A stretch of 64,000 nucleotides of DNA from Helicobacter mesocricetorum (GTDB lineage: Bacteria; Campylobacterota; Campylobacteria; Campylobacterales; Helicobacteraceae): the NCBI RefSeq assembly GCF_900198605.1, contig NZ_FZPJ01000004.1, positions 1-64,000 of the forward strand. The letters run 5' to 3'. The notes under the pieces were generated by a model that saw only the letters and a program-made list of their open reading frames with translations, was not told the origin of the DNA and did not search any database. Of this stretch, positions 27,917 through 37,011 are shown piece by piece. Position numbers and translations under genes: made by a program. Positions within the stretch are counted from its first letter, which is position 1, and each line of letters begins with the position of its first letter.

Positions 27917-28336
27917 ATGAATATTACCAAAATGGCGAAAGCCAATGAAATCAAACGCGAGTGGATCGTTCTTGATGCGGAGGGTAAAATATTTGGTCGG
28001 TTAGTTGCAGAAGTTGCAACACTTTTAAGAGGCAAACATAAGCCTTGTTATACCCCAAATGTAGATTGTGGAGATTTTGTTGTTATTATTAATGCTCCTA
28101 AGGTTAAGTTTAGTGGGGTTAAACTTGAAGATAAAGAATATTTCACGCATTCAGGTTATTTTGGAAGCACCAAATCCAAAACCCTTAAAGAAATGCTAGA
28201 AAAGCATCCAGAAAAGCTTTATAAATTAGCAGTTAGGGGAATGCTTCCTAAAACAAAATTAGGTAGAGCAATGATTAAGAAGTTAAAAGTATATTGTGAT
28301 GGCAATCATCCTCATAGCGCACAAGTATCAAAGTAA
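27917..28336 (+). CDS. rplM: 50S ribosomal protein L13
   Basis: 139 residues. It is an early-assembly protein of the large subunit that binds 23S rRNA. The sequence closely follows Helicobacter L13: WIVLDAEGKIFGRL near the start, LRGKHKPCYTPNVDCGDFVV, KEYFTHSGYFGSTKSKTL and AVRGMLPKTKLGRAM. ATG at 27917 follows AAAGGGTAAATA. It forms the conserved two-gene operon with rpsI, with a 9-bp gap. Confidence 0.98.
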   Translation: MNITKMAKANEIKREWIVLDAEGKIFGRLVAEVATLLRGKHKPCYTPNVDCGDFVVIINAPKVKFSGVKLEDKEYFTHSGYFGSTKSKTLKEMLEKHPEKLYKLAVRGMLPKTKLGRAMIKKLKVYCDGNHPHSAQVSK

Positions 28337-28345
28337 GGACAAATA

Positions 28346-28735
28346 ATGGCAAAAATTTATGCAACAGGAAAGAGAAAAACAGCAATTGCTAAAGTATGGC
28401 TAACTTCAGGGAGTGGAAAATTAAGTATTAACGAAACTAATCTTAATGATTGGCTTGGAGGACACGAAGCTATTAAAATGAAAGTTATGCAACCTTTGTT
28501 TTTGACAAAGCAAGAAAAGAGCGTTGATATTGTCGCTGTAACAATGGGGAGTGGATATTCTGCACAAGCAGAAGCTTTAAGGCACGGAATCGCTAAGGCA
28601 CTTGTAGCCTATGATACAAATTTTAGAGCAATCCTTAAGCCAAAGGGTTTATTAACAAGAGATTCAAGGGTTGTAGAGCGTAAAAAATACGGAAAAAGAA
28701 AGGCAAGAAGAAGCCCACAATTCTCAAAACGATAA
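28346..28735 (+). CDS. rpsI: 30S ribosomal protein S9
   Basis: 129 residues, the usual bacterial length. S9 sits in the small-subunit head with its C-terminal tail reaching the P-site tRNA. Recognisable segments are [15 protein letters not shown] (5-19), [19 protein letters not shown] and the basic tail ending SPQFSKR, whose final KR/Arg contacts tRNA. It lies downstream of rplM and is followed at once by a rho-independent terminator. Confidence 0.98.
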   Translation: MAKIYATGKRKTAIAKVWLTSGSGKLSINETNLNDWLGGHEAIKMKVMQPLFLTKQEKSVDIVAVTMGSGYSAQAEALRHGIAKALVAYDTNFRAILKPKGLLTRDSRVVERKKYGKRKARRSPQFSKR

Positions 28736-28740
28736 TCAAT

Positions 28741-28762
28741 CCAAGCCTTTTGCTTGGGTTTT
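28741..28762 (+). terminator. Rho-independent terminator of rplM-rpsI
   Basis: CCAAGC (28741-28746) and GCTTGG (28752-28757) pair around CTTTT and are followed by GTTTT, 5 bp after the rpsI stop codon. Confidence 0.8.
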
Positions 28763-28799
28763 ACAAAACTTTTATTCCTCAATAAAATCTTATTTACTA

Positions 28800-29340
28800 G
28801 TAGGAATTTCACAACAATTCGGGTTTATTTTTGTATTAGGGTTTTTAGTAGTAAGCTACGATTCTAAGATTTATATTGTAATGCTTTTGCAGGGGTTTTA
28901 TGAAGCTAGGTAATTAAAAGAACTTAAAGATACTAAACAAACACAAAGTCAATTAATTAAACTTTTATGCAATGAGATTACAAAAGAGCAAGAGATTTGT
29001 ATCATTGGGATGGCATAAACTTGATGGAATATTTGATGAAAGACAAATTTAAAGCAACTATAAACAAGCCAAGATAGAAGCTTTTTAGCAATAAAATTTA
29101 TGCGTTTTATAGAGTTAGAGGGCGAGACTTTGAAGATGTTGGTGGGCTATAAAGCTTTTTTAGATTTGATAGATAGGAATTTAATTCCTCTAATAAGTTT
29201 TTAAAACTTATTTTAAAGGATCTTTGTGGCGTGTTTATTCTTAGTCTTTCACTCTAAATTAAAGTTAAATTATAAACTTGTTTTATCAAAACTTAAACTG
29301 ACGCTTACAATTTTTAGGCTTGGGTTGGCTAACTTGGGAT
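28800..29340. pseudogene. Decayed region with broken reading frames
   Basis: About 540 bp without an intact gene. On the plus strand short coding-like fragments appear in different frames, for example KELKDTKQTQSQLIKLLCNE near 28920-28980 and MRFIELEGETLKMLVGYKAF at 29101-29160, separated by stops and frame changes. This looks like the remains of one or two genes. The original family cannot be named from what is left. It lies between the rpsI terminator and the end of the RNase J gene. Confidence 0.4.
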
Positions 29341-29343
29341 TAT

Positions 29344-29366
29344 TTAGAATCCAAAGTGGATTCTAA
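29344..29366 (-). terminator. Hairpin at the end of the RNase J gene
   Basis: TTAGAATCC and GGATTCTAA form a perfect 9-bp stem around a 5-nt loop and overlap the stop codon of the minus-strand RNase J gene. No T-run follows, so it may stabilise the 3' end more than terminate. Confidence 0.45.
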
Positions 29367-31330
29367 TAAAAAACGACATTAGCAAGAATTGCTGGATAAC
29401 GTTTTAGCTTTTTAAAGAGTATTTTTCTTAAAGAGTTGCGAATTTCATTTTCCATAGCCTTCTGGCTATTATAAAGTTCTTTTTTGCAATTTTTTACAAA
29501 AAGCTCAAAGAATTCCTCAATCTCTTTATTAAAACTCATCGTATCTCTATTGGCAATGATTCCCATAGAGTAGATACGAGGTTTTTGGACGAGGGAGTTT
29601 TTTGTTTTATCGATTTGTGCAATGACTACAAGGATACCATTTTCTGCAAGATTTTGTCGCTCTAAGACGACATCATTAGCAACTATCGCACTAATTTGGT
29701 TATCAATATAAGTTTTTCCTGTTTTTACGCTACGAACTTTGCGTAAGTAATTATGTGCAATTTCGATTTGGTCTCCATCTTCCATAAGATAAATATTTTT
29801 TTCATTAACACCGCAGGAAATAGCGGTTTCTTTATGCTTTAGGATATGGTTATATTCTCCATGGACGGGTAGGAAAAACTTAGGTTTTACAAGTCTAAGC
29901 ATAAGTTTTTGTTCTTCTTGTGCGGCGTGTCCGCTAGTATGAATCTCCCCAAAATCTTGATAATAAACCTTTGCTCCTGCTTTGTTAAGGAAGTTTAAGA
30001 CATTAGAAATGGAGCCTTCATTGCCCGGAATGGCTTTGGCGGAAAGAATGATAATATCTGTGGGCTTGATTTTAATATGTCGGTGTTCATCCGTTGCCAT
30101 ACGATAGAGCGCACTCATTGTTTCTCCTTGGCTACCTGTGGTGATGATTAGCACTTCTTCATCGGGATATTTTGCTACTTCGTGGGCTTCTATAAAAATA
30201 TTCTGTGGAATTTCAATATAGCCTAATGTTCTAGCAATTTCTAGATTTTTTTCCATAGATCGACCTATCACAGAGACTTTTCTTCCATATTTGATTCCGT
30301 GTTGAATGGCTTGATAAACACGATGGATATTAGAGCTAAAAGTGCTCATAATCACCCGTCCTTTTGCTCGTGAAAAGAGTAAATCAAAAGCTGGTCCTAC
30401 ACTTGCTTCACTAGGAGTATAACCTGCTTTATGAGAGTTTGTTGAGTCGCTAAGTAGCAATAATACACCTTGTTCTCCATAATAAGCAATCCGATTTAAA
30501 TCTGTGGGATAGCCATCAATGGGCGTATGATCAATCTTGAAATCTCCTGTATGAAAGACAATCCCTGCCTCTGTTTTAATAGCTAATGCACTAGAATCCA
30601 CAATAGAATGTGTAATATGAATCCACTCAATTTCAAATTCTCCTATTCTGATGGGTTTGCGTTTTTCAATGGGTCTAAAAAAGGAGCGGAATCGTTTTAA
30701 GCCGTGTTCGTCAAATTTTGAACCAATAAGCCCTAAGGGTAAAGAAGTCCCATAGATGGGAAATTGGTATTTTTTAAACAAATAAGGCATTGCGCCAATA
30801 TGATCTTCGTGGGCGTGAGTAATGATAATGCCAACAATTTTATCTTTAATGGCTTCTAAATAGCTAAAATCTGGCACTAAAATATCTACGCCGTGTATAT
30901 TATCATCAGGAAAACTCATTCCAGCGTCAATAATTATGGCTGAATTTTGTGTCTCAAGCACCGTCATATTCGCACCAATCTCCCCTAACCCGCCAAGTGG
31001 AGTGATTCTTACTTTTCCATTAGGATTAAATTGCACTTGTGAGTGTGTGGATAAAGAGCTTTGGTGAATCTTGGCATTAATTTCAACATTTTTTTTCAAA
31101 TCCAGATTAGATTGTTGAATATCTTTATTGTTATAGCTTTTATTGTATTGCTTAGGTTTATCATTACTAAGACTTTGCCCTTCCCCTTTTTTGTTGTATC
31201 GTCCTCTTTGGTTTTGAGGATTATCACTTTTTTTCTCTTTTGGGCGAGGTTTGAAATATCTTTTATTCTGTTCTTTGTAATCTTTTGAAGCATTATTTTC
31301 TTTTTGTGTTTCTGGTTTATTTTCTTCCAT
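29363..31330 (-). CDS. rnj: Ribonuclease J
   Basis: 655 residues. It is an MBL-fold 5'-3' exo/endoribonuclease that, with the DEAD-box helicase RhpA in H. pylori, forms the main RNA decay machine. The first about 95 residues are a Lys/Asn/Gln-rich disordered extension, known for the Helicobacter enzyme. The catalytic core then begins at VRITPLGGLGEIGANM, with THAHEDHIGAMPYL (near 172-185), FHTGDFKID and the beta-CASP domain (STFSSNIHRV, GRSMEKN, TGSQGE, HTSGHA, PVHGEY). It is followed by rsmA upstream with a 10-bp gap, the same order as in H. pylori. Confidence 0.96.
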   Translation of the reverse strand: MEENKPETQKENNASKDYKEQNKRYFKPRPKEKKSDNPQNQRGRYNKKGEGQSLSNDKPKQYNKSYNNKDIQQSNLDLKKNVEINAKIHQSSLSTHSQVQFNPNGKVRITPLGGLGEIGANMTVLETQNSAIIIDAGMSFPDDNIHGVDILVPDFSYLEAIKDKIVGIIITHAHEDHIGAMPYLFKKYQFPIYGTSLPLGLIGSKFDEHGLKRFRSFFRPIEKRKPIRIGEFEIEWIHITHSIVDSSALAIKTEAGIVFHTGDFKIDHTPIDGYPTDLNRIAYYGEQGVLLLLSDSTNSHKAGYTPSEASVGPAFDLLFSRAKGRVIMSTFSSNIHRVYQAIQHGIKYGRKVSVIGRSMEKNLEIARTLGYIEIPQNIFIEAHEVAKYPDEEVLIITTGSQGETMSALYRMATDEHRHIKIKPTDIIILSAKAIPGNEGSISNVLNFLNKAGAKVYYQDFGEIHTSGHAAQEEQKLMLRLVKPKFFLPVHGEYNHILKHKETAISCGVNEKNIYLMEDGDQIEIAHNYLRKVRSVKTGKTYIDNQISAIVANDVVLERQNLAENGILVVIAQIDKTKNSLVQKPRIYSMGIIANRDTMSFNKEIEEFFELFVKNCKKELYNSQKAMENEIRNSLRKILFKKLKRYPAILANVVFY

Positions 31331-31340
31331 AGTTCTGCCT

Positions 31341-32126
31341 TTATAGGAATTTCAAAAGTTGGTGATAAAAGAAGGTATCAATCTCGTGAGGTCTTTTGTT
31401 GGTGTTAATATCAAGCTTTTGCAAACATTCTAAAATCTTTGTCTTGTCATAGCTTTTTGCAAGATTATTAAAAAGCGTTTTGCGTGGCATATTAAAGGCT
31501 ATTTTTAATAACTTCTCTAATTTTTCCAAAAAGTCATTTTCTTCATATTTTGTTTTTGTAAATAAAAATACAGAAGAAATAACTTTAGGAGGTGGATTAA
31601 AACATTGTGGAGGGACATCAAAAAGTAATTTGCTCTCTCCTATGCTCTTAATCAAAACAGATAATGCACTAAAATCGCTTTCGCCAACATTTGCGCAAAA
31701 CTTTAGTGCAACCTCCTTTTGCGTCATTACTAAAAAGCCCTGACACATAGAATCTTTTATTGCCTTTATTATAAGGGGTGTGGCAATATAATAGGGAAGA
31801 TTAGATATGAGAAAATAAGGTTTCTCTCTTAAATTCTCTTTCTTCCATATTTGTAATATATCACCCACTTCTAATCGCAAAGCCCCCATATTTAATGCTT
31901 GCTTGAAATGTTCCTTTAAATAAGGAACTAATTCCTTATCGACCTCATAAGTAGTGATACTTCCTAAGCTTAAAAGCTTATTTGTTAGATCACCTAAGCC
32001 AGTCCCAATTTCGATAATTTCGATAGTGCTTTTTAGTTTGGGAATGGATTGGATTATCTGCGTTAAAACACTTTCATCTTGCAAGAAATTCTGTCCGAAA
32101 TGTTTTTTTGCAAGAATTTTATTCAT
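31341..32126 (-). CDS. rsmA: 16S rRNA dimethyladenosine transferase (KsgA)
   Basis: 261 residues. It dimethylates A1518 and A1519 near the 3' end of 16S rRNA in late subunit assembly. The start at 32126 gives MNKILAKKHFGQNFLQD, the canonical KsgA N-terminus; an earlier start adds 13 unrelated residues. Motifs: SAM-binding IEIGTGLGDLT, catalytic SNLPYYIATPLI (NLPY), and the C-terminal RKTLFNNL region. It is directly upstream of rnj on the same strand. Confidence 0.95.
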   Translation of the reverse strand: MNKILAKKHFGQNFLQDESVLTQIIQSIPKLKSTIEIIEIGTGLGDLTNKLLSLGSITTYEVDKELVPYLKEHFKQALNMGALRLEVGDILQIWKKENLREKPYFLISNLPYYIATPLIIKAIKDSMCQGFLVMTQKEVALKFCANVGESDFSALSVLIKSIGESKLLFDVPPQCFNPPPKVISSVFLFTKTKYEENDFLEKLEKLLKIAFNMPRKTLFNNLAKSYDKTKILECLQKLDINTNKRPHEIDTFFYHQLLKFL

Positions 32127-32177
32127 TTTGTAAAAAACCTTGAAATTAATCCAGCATTGTAGCACTTTTTTATTAAT

Positions 32178-32858
32178 TTAACATTTTTTCACAAATCCGC
32201 TTTGTAAAATACAGATTTTTGCACTCCTCCCAAAGTCATCCAATAATTCTATAATAAGGGTATTGGTTGGAAGACTTACAGGATTATTAGCAATCTTGCA
32301 GCGCAAAAAACCTAGTTCATCAAAAAGGATTCTTCCTCCTTCATATTCGCCACACCCTCCTTTTATTTTGATATGGCTTATTTTGTAACGTTTTTGTAGA
32401 GATAAATCCCCTTCTCTTAAGCCATTGGCAAATTTGGTATTATTATAGGTATAAACGCTTAAATACTTGCCATCAAAGGGGTTTCTAGCTATTTCAGAAG
32501 AATCCATAGGTCTATTATCAAAATTTTTTGTTTTAGAGATTCTAGCACTATCGCTAAAGATAGAATAAGCCCAACCGATATTTTTAAGATTAGTAAATTG
32601 CAATCTCCAAAAGCTTTTCTCAAAATGTTTTCTCTCTTCTTGACAAAAATCACTTTGACAAAAGGGGGCTTGAGTAATGGTTTTTGTAGTATGTAGCGCA
32701 AGATATCTTGTGAAATGCAAATGGTTAATTACTTGTTCTTGCGCTTCTTGTAAATGGGATTTTGGATAAGAGATAAGGGCTATGGAGCTAAAAATACCAA
32801 TTAGGGATAAAACCAATAAAAGCTCAAAAAGACTAAAGCCCTTTAAGTTGTGTTTCAT
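32178..32858 (-). CDS. Orphan pseudopilin with type IV prepilin signal
   Basis: 226 residues. The N-terminus MKHNLKG-FSLFELLLVLSLIG has a prepilin peptidase site after Gly7 and Glu at +5. The body includes paired cysteines (CQSDFCQEE near 67-75 and further Cys near 167, 184 and the final residue), suggesting disulfides. It is about 8 kb from the secretion cluster yet the same class of protein, and Campylobacter also has scattered pseudopilin genes (for example ctsG) apart from its cts operon. It lies between rsmA and a membrane protein on the same strand and may be the major or a minor pseudopilin of that machine. Confidence 0.82.
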   Translation of the reverse strand: MKHNLKGFSLFELLLVLSLIGIFSSIALISYPKSHLQEAQEQVINHLHFTRYLALHTTKTITQAPFCQSDFCQEERKHFEKSFWRLQFTNLKNIGWAYSIFSDSARISKTKNFDNRPMDSSEIARNPFDGKYLSVYTYNNTKFANGLREGDLSLQKRYKISHIKIKGGCGEYEGGRILFDELGFLRCKIANNPVSLPTNTLIIELLDDFGRSAKICILQSGFVKKC

Positions 32859-32860
32859 AG

Positions 32861-33814
32861 TTAGTTATGGAGGTAAATTGCGCTATGTAAAAGCATTAAA
32901 GATTTGCTAAAAAATAATCCAAAAGTGAAAGATAGCAAGACAATAAAGGTTATGATAAAGGGGATTTTATAGCGCATTCTAAATTGTGGTAATCGCACTC
33001 TAAGCCCACAGAAATAAAGCCTTGTCATTAGGGGTAAGCCAACTATCAATAAAGGGGCAAAAGCTTGTATCTCTACTTTTTGGCGCAAAGAAAGTAGCCA
33101 AATAAAGCATAAAGCTGTGATAGCGATATACCAAATAAGCGGTTTGTTTGATGTATTTATAAAGCGATAAAGTGCATAGAGAAAATAAAGAAAAACCAAA
33201 GGAGAAAAGAGGAAGAGTAAGTATGCGCTAGTATCTATAAAATATCCTCTAGGGTATCCCCCTATGTTTAAACCAAAAAGATACATATTTAGAGCGAAAA
33301 ATGCAAGAGAAGAGAATATTAAAAAAGTATCTTTTTTAGAGATTCCATAAAAGATAAGTGCTAAAAAAACTAGTGAGAAACTTTTATCAAGTATTGCCAT
33401 TATGGCAAGTAACCAGTAGGGAATCTTTTGATTTCTTTGTTGGAGTAAGCATAAAAGCAAGGGAAAAAAGATAATAATTTGCCCCTTTAAAAGCAACATT
33501 ATATCGATATTAACACCGGGTAATAGCAAAAACAAAAGTGTGCAAAAAAGTGCATCGCTAGGACGCTTTAAGAAGTCTTTAGAGAAGAGAAATAGCAAAA
33601 GGGCATTGGAGAAATGAAAGCATAAAAAAATACCCCTAAGGTTAGATGAATCGCAAAAAAACTCCCAATCTTTTAAACATTCACTTAAGCCTCTATGCCC
33701 AAAAGTTTCTATTTTGTAGCCTTCAATGTTTAGGATACTGCTAAGAGAAAATATTAATAAAGTATCTAAGAAGAGTAAAGCCCCTAAGTAAAGATAAACC
33801 TTATTTTCTTTCAA
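32861..33814 (-). CDS. Polytopic inner-membrane protein of unknown function
   Basis: 317 residues with about nine membrane helices from residue 7 to the C-terminus and few charged loops. The first periplasmic loop carries GHRGLSECLKDWEFFCDSSN, with two Cys. The overall hydrophobic pattern with a long first loop resembles GT-C glycosyltransferases, but I see no diagnostic catalytic Asp motif. It stands 2 bp from the orphan pseudopilin gene and 9 bp from ilvA on the same strand, so it is probably cotranscribed. Function unassigned. Confidence 0.8.
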   Translation of the reverse strand: MKENKVYLYLGALLFLDTLLIFSLSSILNIEGYKIETFGHRGLSECLKDWEFFCDSSNLRGIFLCFHFSNALLLFLFSKDFLKRPSDALFCTLLFLLLPGVNIDIMLLLKGQIIIFFPLLLCLLQQRNQKIPYWLLAIMAILDKSFSLVFLALIFYGISKKDTFLIFSSLAFFALNMYLFGLNIGGYPRGYFIDTSAYLLFLFSPLVFLYFLYALYRFINTSNKPLIWYIAITALCFIWLLSLRQKVEIQAFAPLLIVGLPLMTRLYFCGLRVRLPQFRMRYKIPFIITFIVLLSFTFGLFFSKSLMLLHSAIYLHN

Positions 33815-33823
33815 GCTTAACCT

Positions 33824-35032
33824 TTAAGATTCTGTGAATTTATAACCATTAAGTAATAAAGCTTTTCTGATTTGTTCTTGGTGTTCTGCCCCTTTTGTTT
33901 CTAGCCTTACAGAAATATTAGCATCCCCATAGACTAAAGAAGCAGAGATTCTGTCAAAATCTACTTTTACGATATTGGCTTGGAGGTTAGAGAGCAGATT
34001 GCTTAAACGTTCTAAGCTTCCGGGTTTATCAATAAGTGTAACACTAAAACTCATTTTGCGGTGAGAGCGCACTAAGCCTTTTTCTATAATAACCCCAAGC
34101 ATATTGACATCAATATTTCCACCACTTAAGACAAGCCCAATAAATTCCTTATCTTTGATGGTGAATTTATGGTGTAAGAGTGCGGCAACTACACTTGCAC
34201 CAGCCCCCTCTACAACGAGTTTTTGATTTTCTAAAAGGTATAAAATCGCATTGGCAATTTCTTCATCATCAACCATTACAATTTCATCAACAACCTCTAA
34301 GATATGATGAAAATTCTTTGCATTCACATCACGCACTGCTATCCCATCGGCAATAGTTCGGACTTCTTTTGTGCTTTGAATGCTTTTTTGGTAAAAGGAG
34401 TGATACATCCCTGGAGCTCCTTTGGCGACAACTCCTATGATTCTTGTATTAGGGAGCATTTGTTTATATACAGAGGCTATGCCAGTAATTAATCCACCAC
34501 CGCCAATAGGCACAACAATAGTAGTGAGGTTGTTTTGATCTTCTATCATTTCTAAAGCGATGGTGCCTTGTCCTGCTATGACTTCATCATCGCTAAAAGG
34601 GTGGATGAAATGCAGTTTATTTTCTTTGGCGAATTCAAGTGCATAGGCATAAGCTTCGTCATAATTATTGCCATATAAGATAGCCTCTGCTCCTAATTCC
34701 TTGACCCCCATAACTTTTAATAAGGGTGTAGCCTCTGGCATCACAATCACCGCCTTTATGCCATAATGTTTTGCGCTATATGCTACGCCTTGTGCGTGAT
34801 TACCGGCACTTGCTGCGATAACTCCTTTGGCTCTTTGGGATTGATTTAAAGTGGATATTTTATTAAAAGCACCCCTTAGTTTGAAAGAACCTGTGTTTTG
34901 GAGATTTTCTTGTTTAACATAAACTTGAGATTGGCTAATGTGGCTAAGTTTAGGGGCAAAAGCAAGTTTTGTGTGTTGGCAGATGCCTTTTAAACGTTTT
35001 TTGGCATCAATAAACTTAGCAAGAGCAATCAT
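33824..35032 (-). CDS. ilvA: Threonine ammonia-lyase (threonine dehydratase)
   Basis: 402 residues from ATG at 35032 (AAAGG upstream); the frame extends to a TTG at 35074 with no ribosome site. It is a PLP enzyme converting threonine to 2-oxobutyrate, the first committed step to isoleucine. Signatures: GSFKLRGAFNK (Schiff-base Lys), AASAGNHAQG, PIGGGGLITG and SGGN. A C-terminal ACT-type domain (about 325-402: SVTLIDKPGSLERL) is present. The short single-ACT form matches the catabolic-type enzymes of Campylobacterota. It overlaps the CoA-binding gene by 17 bp. Confidence 0.93.
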   Translation of the reverse strand: MIALAKFIDAKKRLKGICQHTKLAFAPKLSHISQSQVYVKQENLQNTGSFKLRGAFNKISTLNQSQRAKGVIAASAGNHAQGVAYSAKHYGIKAVIVMPEATPLLKVMGVKELGAEAILYGNNYDEAYAYALEFAKENKLHFIHPFSDDEVIAGQGTIALEMIEDQNNLTTIVVPIGGGGLITGIASVYKQMLPNTRIIGVVAKGAPGMYHSFYQKSIQSTKEVRTIADGIAVRDVNAKNFHHILEVVDEIVMVDDEEIANAILYLLENQKLVVEGAGASVVAALLHHKFTIKDKEFIGLVLSGGNIDVNMLGVIIEKGLVRSHRKMSFSVTLIDKPGSLERLSNLLSNLQANIVKVDFDRISASLVYGDANISVRLETKGAEHQEQIRKALLLNGYKFTES

Positions 35033-35459
35033 AAAATAGCCTTTGGTGTTCAAGTTTGATGCAGGAATTTTCAATATAAAGTAGGTTATTTTGCTCTAAA
35101 ATGTTTTTTGCCTCTTGGCTTTGTAGTCCTAATTGAATCCATACGCATTTAGGTTTATTAGGAAGTTCTATAATTTCTTCAGCAATGCCTTTTAATGCTT
35201 CACTCTTTCTAAAAATATTGAGTATTTCTATTTCTCCATTTTTTTGAATGGATTCTTCGCTAAAAGCCTCTTGTAAAGAATGATAGGCTTTTTTGCCTAA
35301 AATCTCCCCTCCTTTTGGATAAATAGGGATAATGTTAAAGCCCTTTTGGAGAAGGTATTGCGCCACTTGATGGCTTGTTTTTGTAGGATCTGGAGAAAGT
35401 CCTAAAATTGCTATATTTTTTGGTGTGTTTAGAAGTGTTTTTTTAAGAGTATCTAGCAT
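35016..35459 (-). CDS. CoA-binding domain protein (YccU family)
   Basis: 147 residues, one Rossmann-type CoA-binding domain. Recognisable stretches are IAILGLSPDPTKTSHQVAQYL near the N-terminus, IIPIYPKG, and VWIQLGLQSQEAK in the second half. Members resemble the CoA-binding half of succinyl-CoA synthetase but lack the catalytic domain. The function is unknown. The gene is cotranscribed with ilvA (17-bp overlap). Confidence 0.85.
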   Translation of the reverse strand: MLDTLKKTLLNTPKNIAILGLSPDPTKTSHQVAQYLLQKGFNIIPIYPKGGEILGKKAYHSLQEAFSEESIQKNGEIEILNIFRKSEALKGIAEEIIELPNKPKCVWIQLGLQSQEAKNILEQNNLLYIENSCIKLEHQRLFYDCSC

Positions 35460-35573
35460 AAGATTGTCCTTGTGGTTTATTGGGGCTTATAGAATCTAAA
35501 AAATATTGTAACAAAAATTTTTATAATATTCTGTTTAGACAATAAAAATTCAAGAAAGAATGGCTAAATAGGT

Positions 35574-35579
35574 TATAAT
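35574..35579 (+). promoter_or_regulatory. -10 box of the MoeB/ThiF gene
   Basis: GGTTATAAT about 32 nt before the start codon; AAGGAA is the ribosome site. Confidence 0.4.
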
Positions 35580-35611
35580 TGGGATTATTTTAGGTTTTTT
35601 AAGGAAATAAA

Positions 35612-36394
35612 ATGGCATTAAGCACAGAAGAGTTAGAAAGATACAATCGCAATCTTTTATTAGAGGGTGTCGGGGAAGAGGGGCAGGAGAAATTAAAGAG
35701 AGCTAAGGTTTTTGTAGTTGGTGCTGGTGGGCTTGGGTCTCCGGTGTTGTATTATCTAGCCGCTGCTGGTGTGGGTGAGATTGGGATATGTGATGGAGAT
35801 ATTTTAGATTTAAGTAATCTCCAAAGACAGATTTTGCACAATACTCAAGATTTGCAAAAAAATAAGGCACAATCTGCTAAAGAAAAATTAGCAATTTTAA
35901 ATCCAAATCTTAAAATCAATACCTACAAAGAACGACTAAACGCTAATAATATTTTGGGGATTCTTAAAGATTATGATTTAGTGGTTGAAGCTACGGATGC
36001 TTTTGCTTCGAAGTTTTTAGTAAATGATGCTTGCATTTTAGCAAATAAAATCTTAGTAAGGGGGAGTGCTTTGCACTTTTGCGGACAGGCTATGAGTATT
36101 AAGCCTAAAGAGAGTGCTTGTTATGCTTGTCTTTTTGATAGTCCTCCAAAGGGAGTTGTTTTAACAGGTGCTGAAGTAGGAATCTTAGGTTCAGTAGCAG
36201 GGCTTTTTGGTTGTATTGAGGCTAATGAAGTCATCAAGATACTTACAGGAGTTGGGAAACCGCTTTTTAATCAATTGTTGAGTTGTGATATTAGAGATAT
36301 GGAGTTTAGAAAAATTAATATAAAACGAAACCCTCATTGTAGGGTGTGTGGAGAGAGTGGCTTAAATACCCTTGATTCTAAGCTCTATGCCTAG
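35612..36394 (+). CDS. moeB: E1-like adenylyltransferase (MoeB/ThiF family)
   Basis: 260 residues. The ATP-binding VVGAGGLGSPVLYYLAAAG, the Arg/Asn motif DLSNLQRQIL and two zinc-type CxxC pairs (CYAC near 170 and CRVC near 247) identify a MoeB/ThiF enzyme that adenylates the C-terminal Gly-Gly of MoaD or ThiS. Catalytic Cys is not obvious, as in MoeB, which does not need it. moaA and mobA elsewhere in the window support a molybdopterin role, but thiamine synthesis cannot be excluded. Confidence 0.88.
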   Translation: MALSTEELERYNRNLLLEGVGEEGQEKLKRAKVFVVGAGGLGSPVLYYLAAAGVGEIGICDGDILDLSNLQRQILHNTQDLQKNKAQSAKEKLAILNPNLKINTYKERLNANNILGILKDYDLVVEATDAFASKFLVNDACILANKILVRGSALHFCGQAMSIKPKESACYACLFDSPPKGVVLTGAEVGILGSVAGLFGCIEANEVIKILTGVGKPLFNQLLSCDIRDMEFRKINIKRNPHCRVCGESGLNTLDSKLYA

Positions 36395-36396
36395 AA

Positions 36397-36891
36397 CTAT
36401 CGGAGTGTTTCTATATAATATCCAATATCCTCCATATCTTTTTTAGTATAACGTTGGGCGATTTGGTTTTTAATAAAGCGTGATTGTCCTTGAAAAGTTT
36501 GATTTTGGTAGCTTTTAAGCTCATCGGCAATATCTGCCGCTTTCCAAGTGTTAATAGAGGGTTTGCCTACAATAGAGACTTCCGCATTTTTTCCGTGGCA
36601 GGTTGCACAATCCCTTTGAAAAAGTTTCTCCCCATTTTCTAAATTTGCCCTTTTATTGCTAGAATCAACTTTGCCTGTGCCAATTAAACTTTCTAAAAAG
36701 CTTTTTTCTTGTGTGGTTAAATCTGCATCTTCACGAATAATTTGAATATCTTTTGAGTCTAGATTTTTAGAATATTTTTTTAAGATTGCTTTAATTTCTT
36801 CCCCAAATTCCCCCTTGAGTTCAAAACAAATACAATCTTCAGCATTTAAAAAGCTAAGACATAAAACAGCCAATAAAAAGAATTTCTTCAT
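36397..36891 (-). CDS. Periplasmic monohaem cytochrome c
   Basis: 164 residues with a signal peptide (about 1-16, ending LNA). One haem-attachment motif, CATCH (95-99), is in the C-terminal cytochrome domain; M149 or a nearby Met in the YTKKDMEDIGYYI stretch could be the axial ligand. The N-terminal 75 residues form an unknown charged domain with CIC near residues 20-22. It is probably an electron carrier for a periplasmic respiratory enzyme. ATG at 36891 gives a clean signal peptide; an earlier frame adds 4 residues. Convergent with moeB, 2-bp gap. Confidence 0.88.
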   Translation of the reverse strand: MKKFFLLAVLCLSFLNAEDCICFELKGEFGEEIKAILKKYSKNLDSKDIQIIREDADLTTQEKSFLESLIGTGKVDSSNKRANLENGEKLFQRDCATCHGKNAEVSIVGKPSINTWKAADIADELKSYQNQTFQGQSRFIKNQIAQRYTKKDMEDIGYYIETLR

Positions 36892-36999
36892 AATGCGCTC
36901 CAACTTTTAAGGTTTTAAATCATTTTTACAATTCTGCCAAAAAAATATTTAATTTTTTATTTCTATTCATAATTAAAAGCTACTTTAGGTAGGATGTTT

Positions 37000-37005
37000 T
37001 ATAAT
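37000..37005 (+). promoter_or_regulatory. -10 box of 6S RNA
   Basis: TATAAT seven nucleotides before the predicted 6S RNA 5' end at about 37012. Confidence 0.65.
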
Positions 37006-37011
37006 TCTAGT

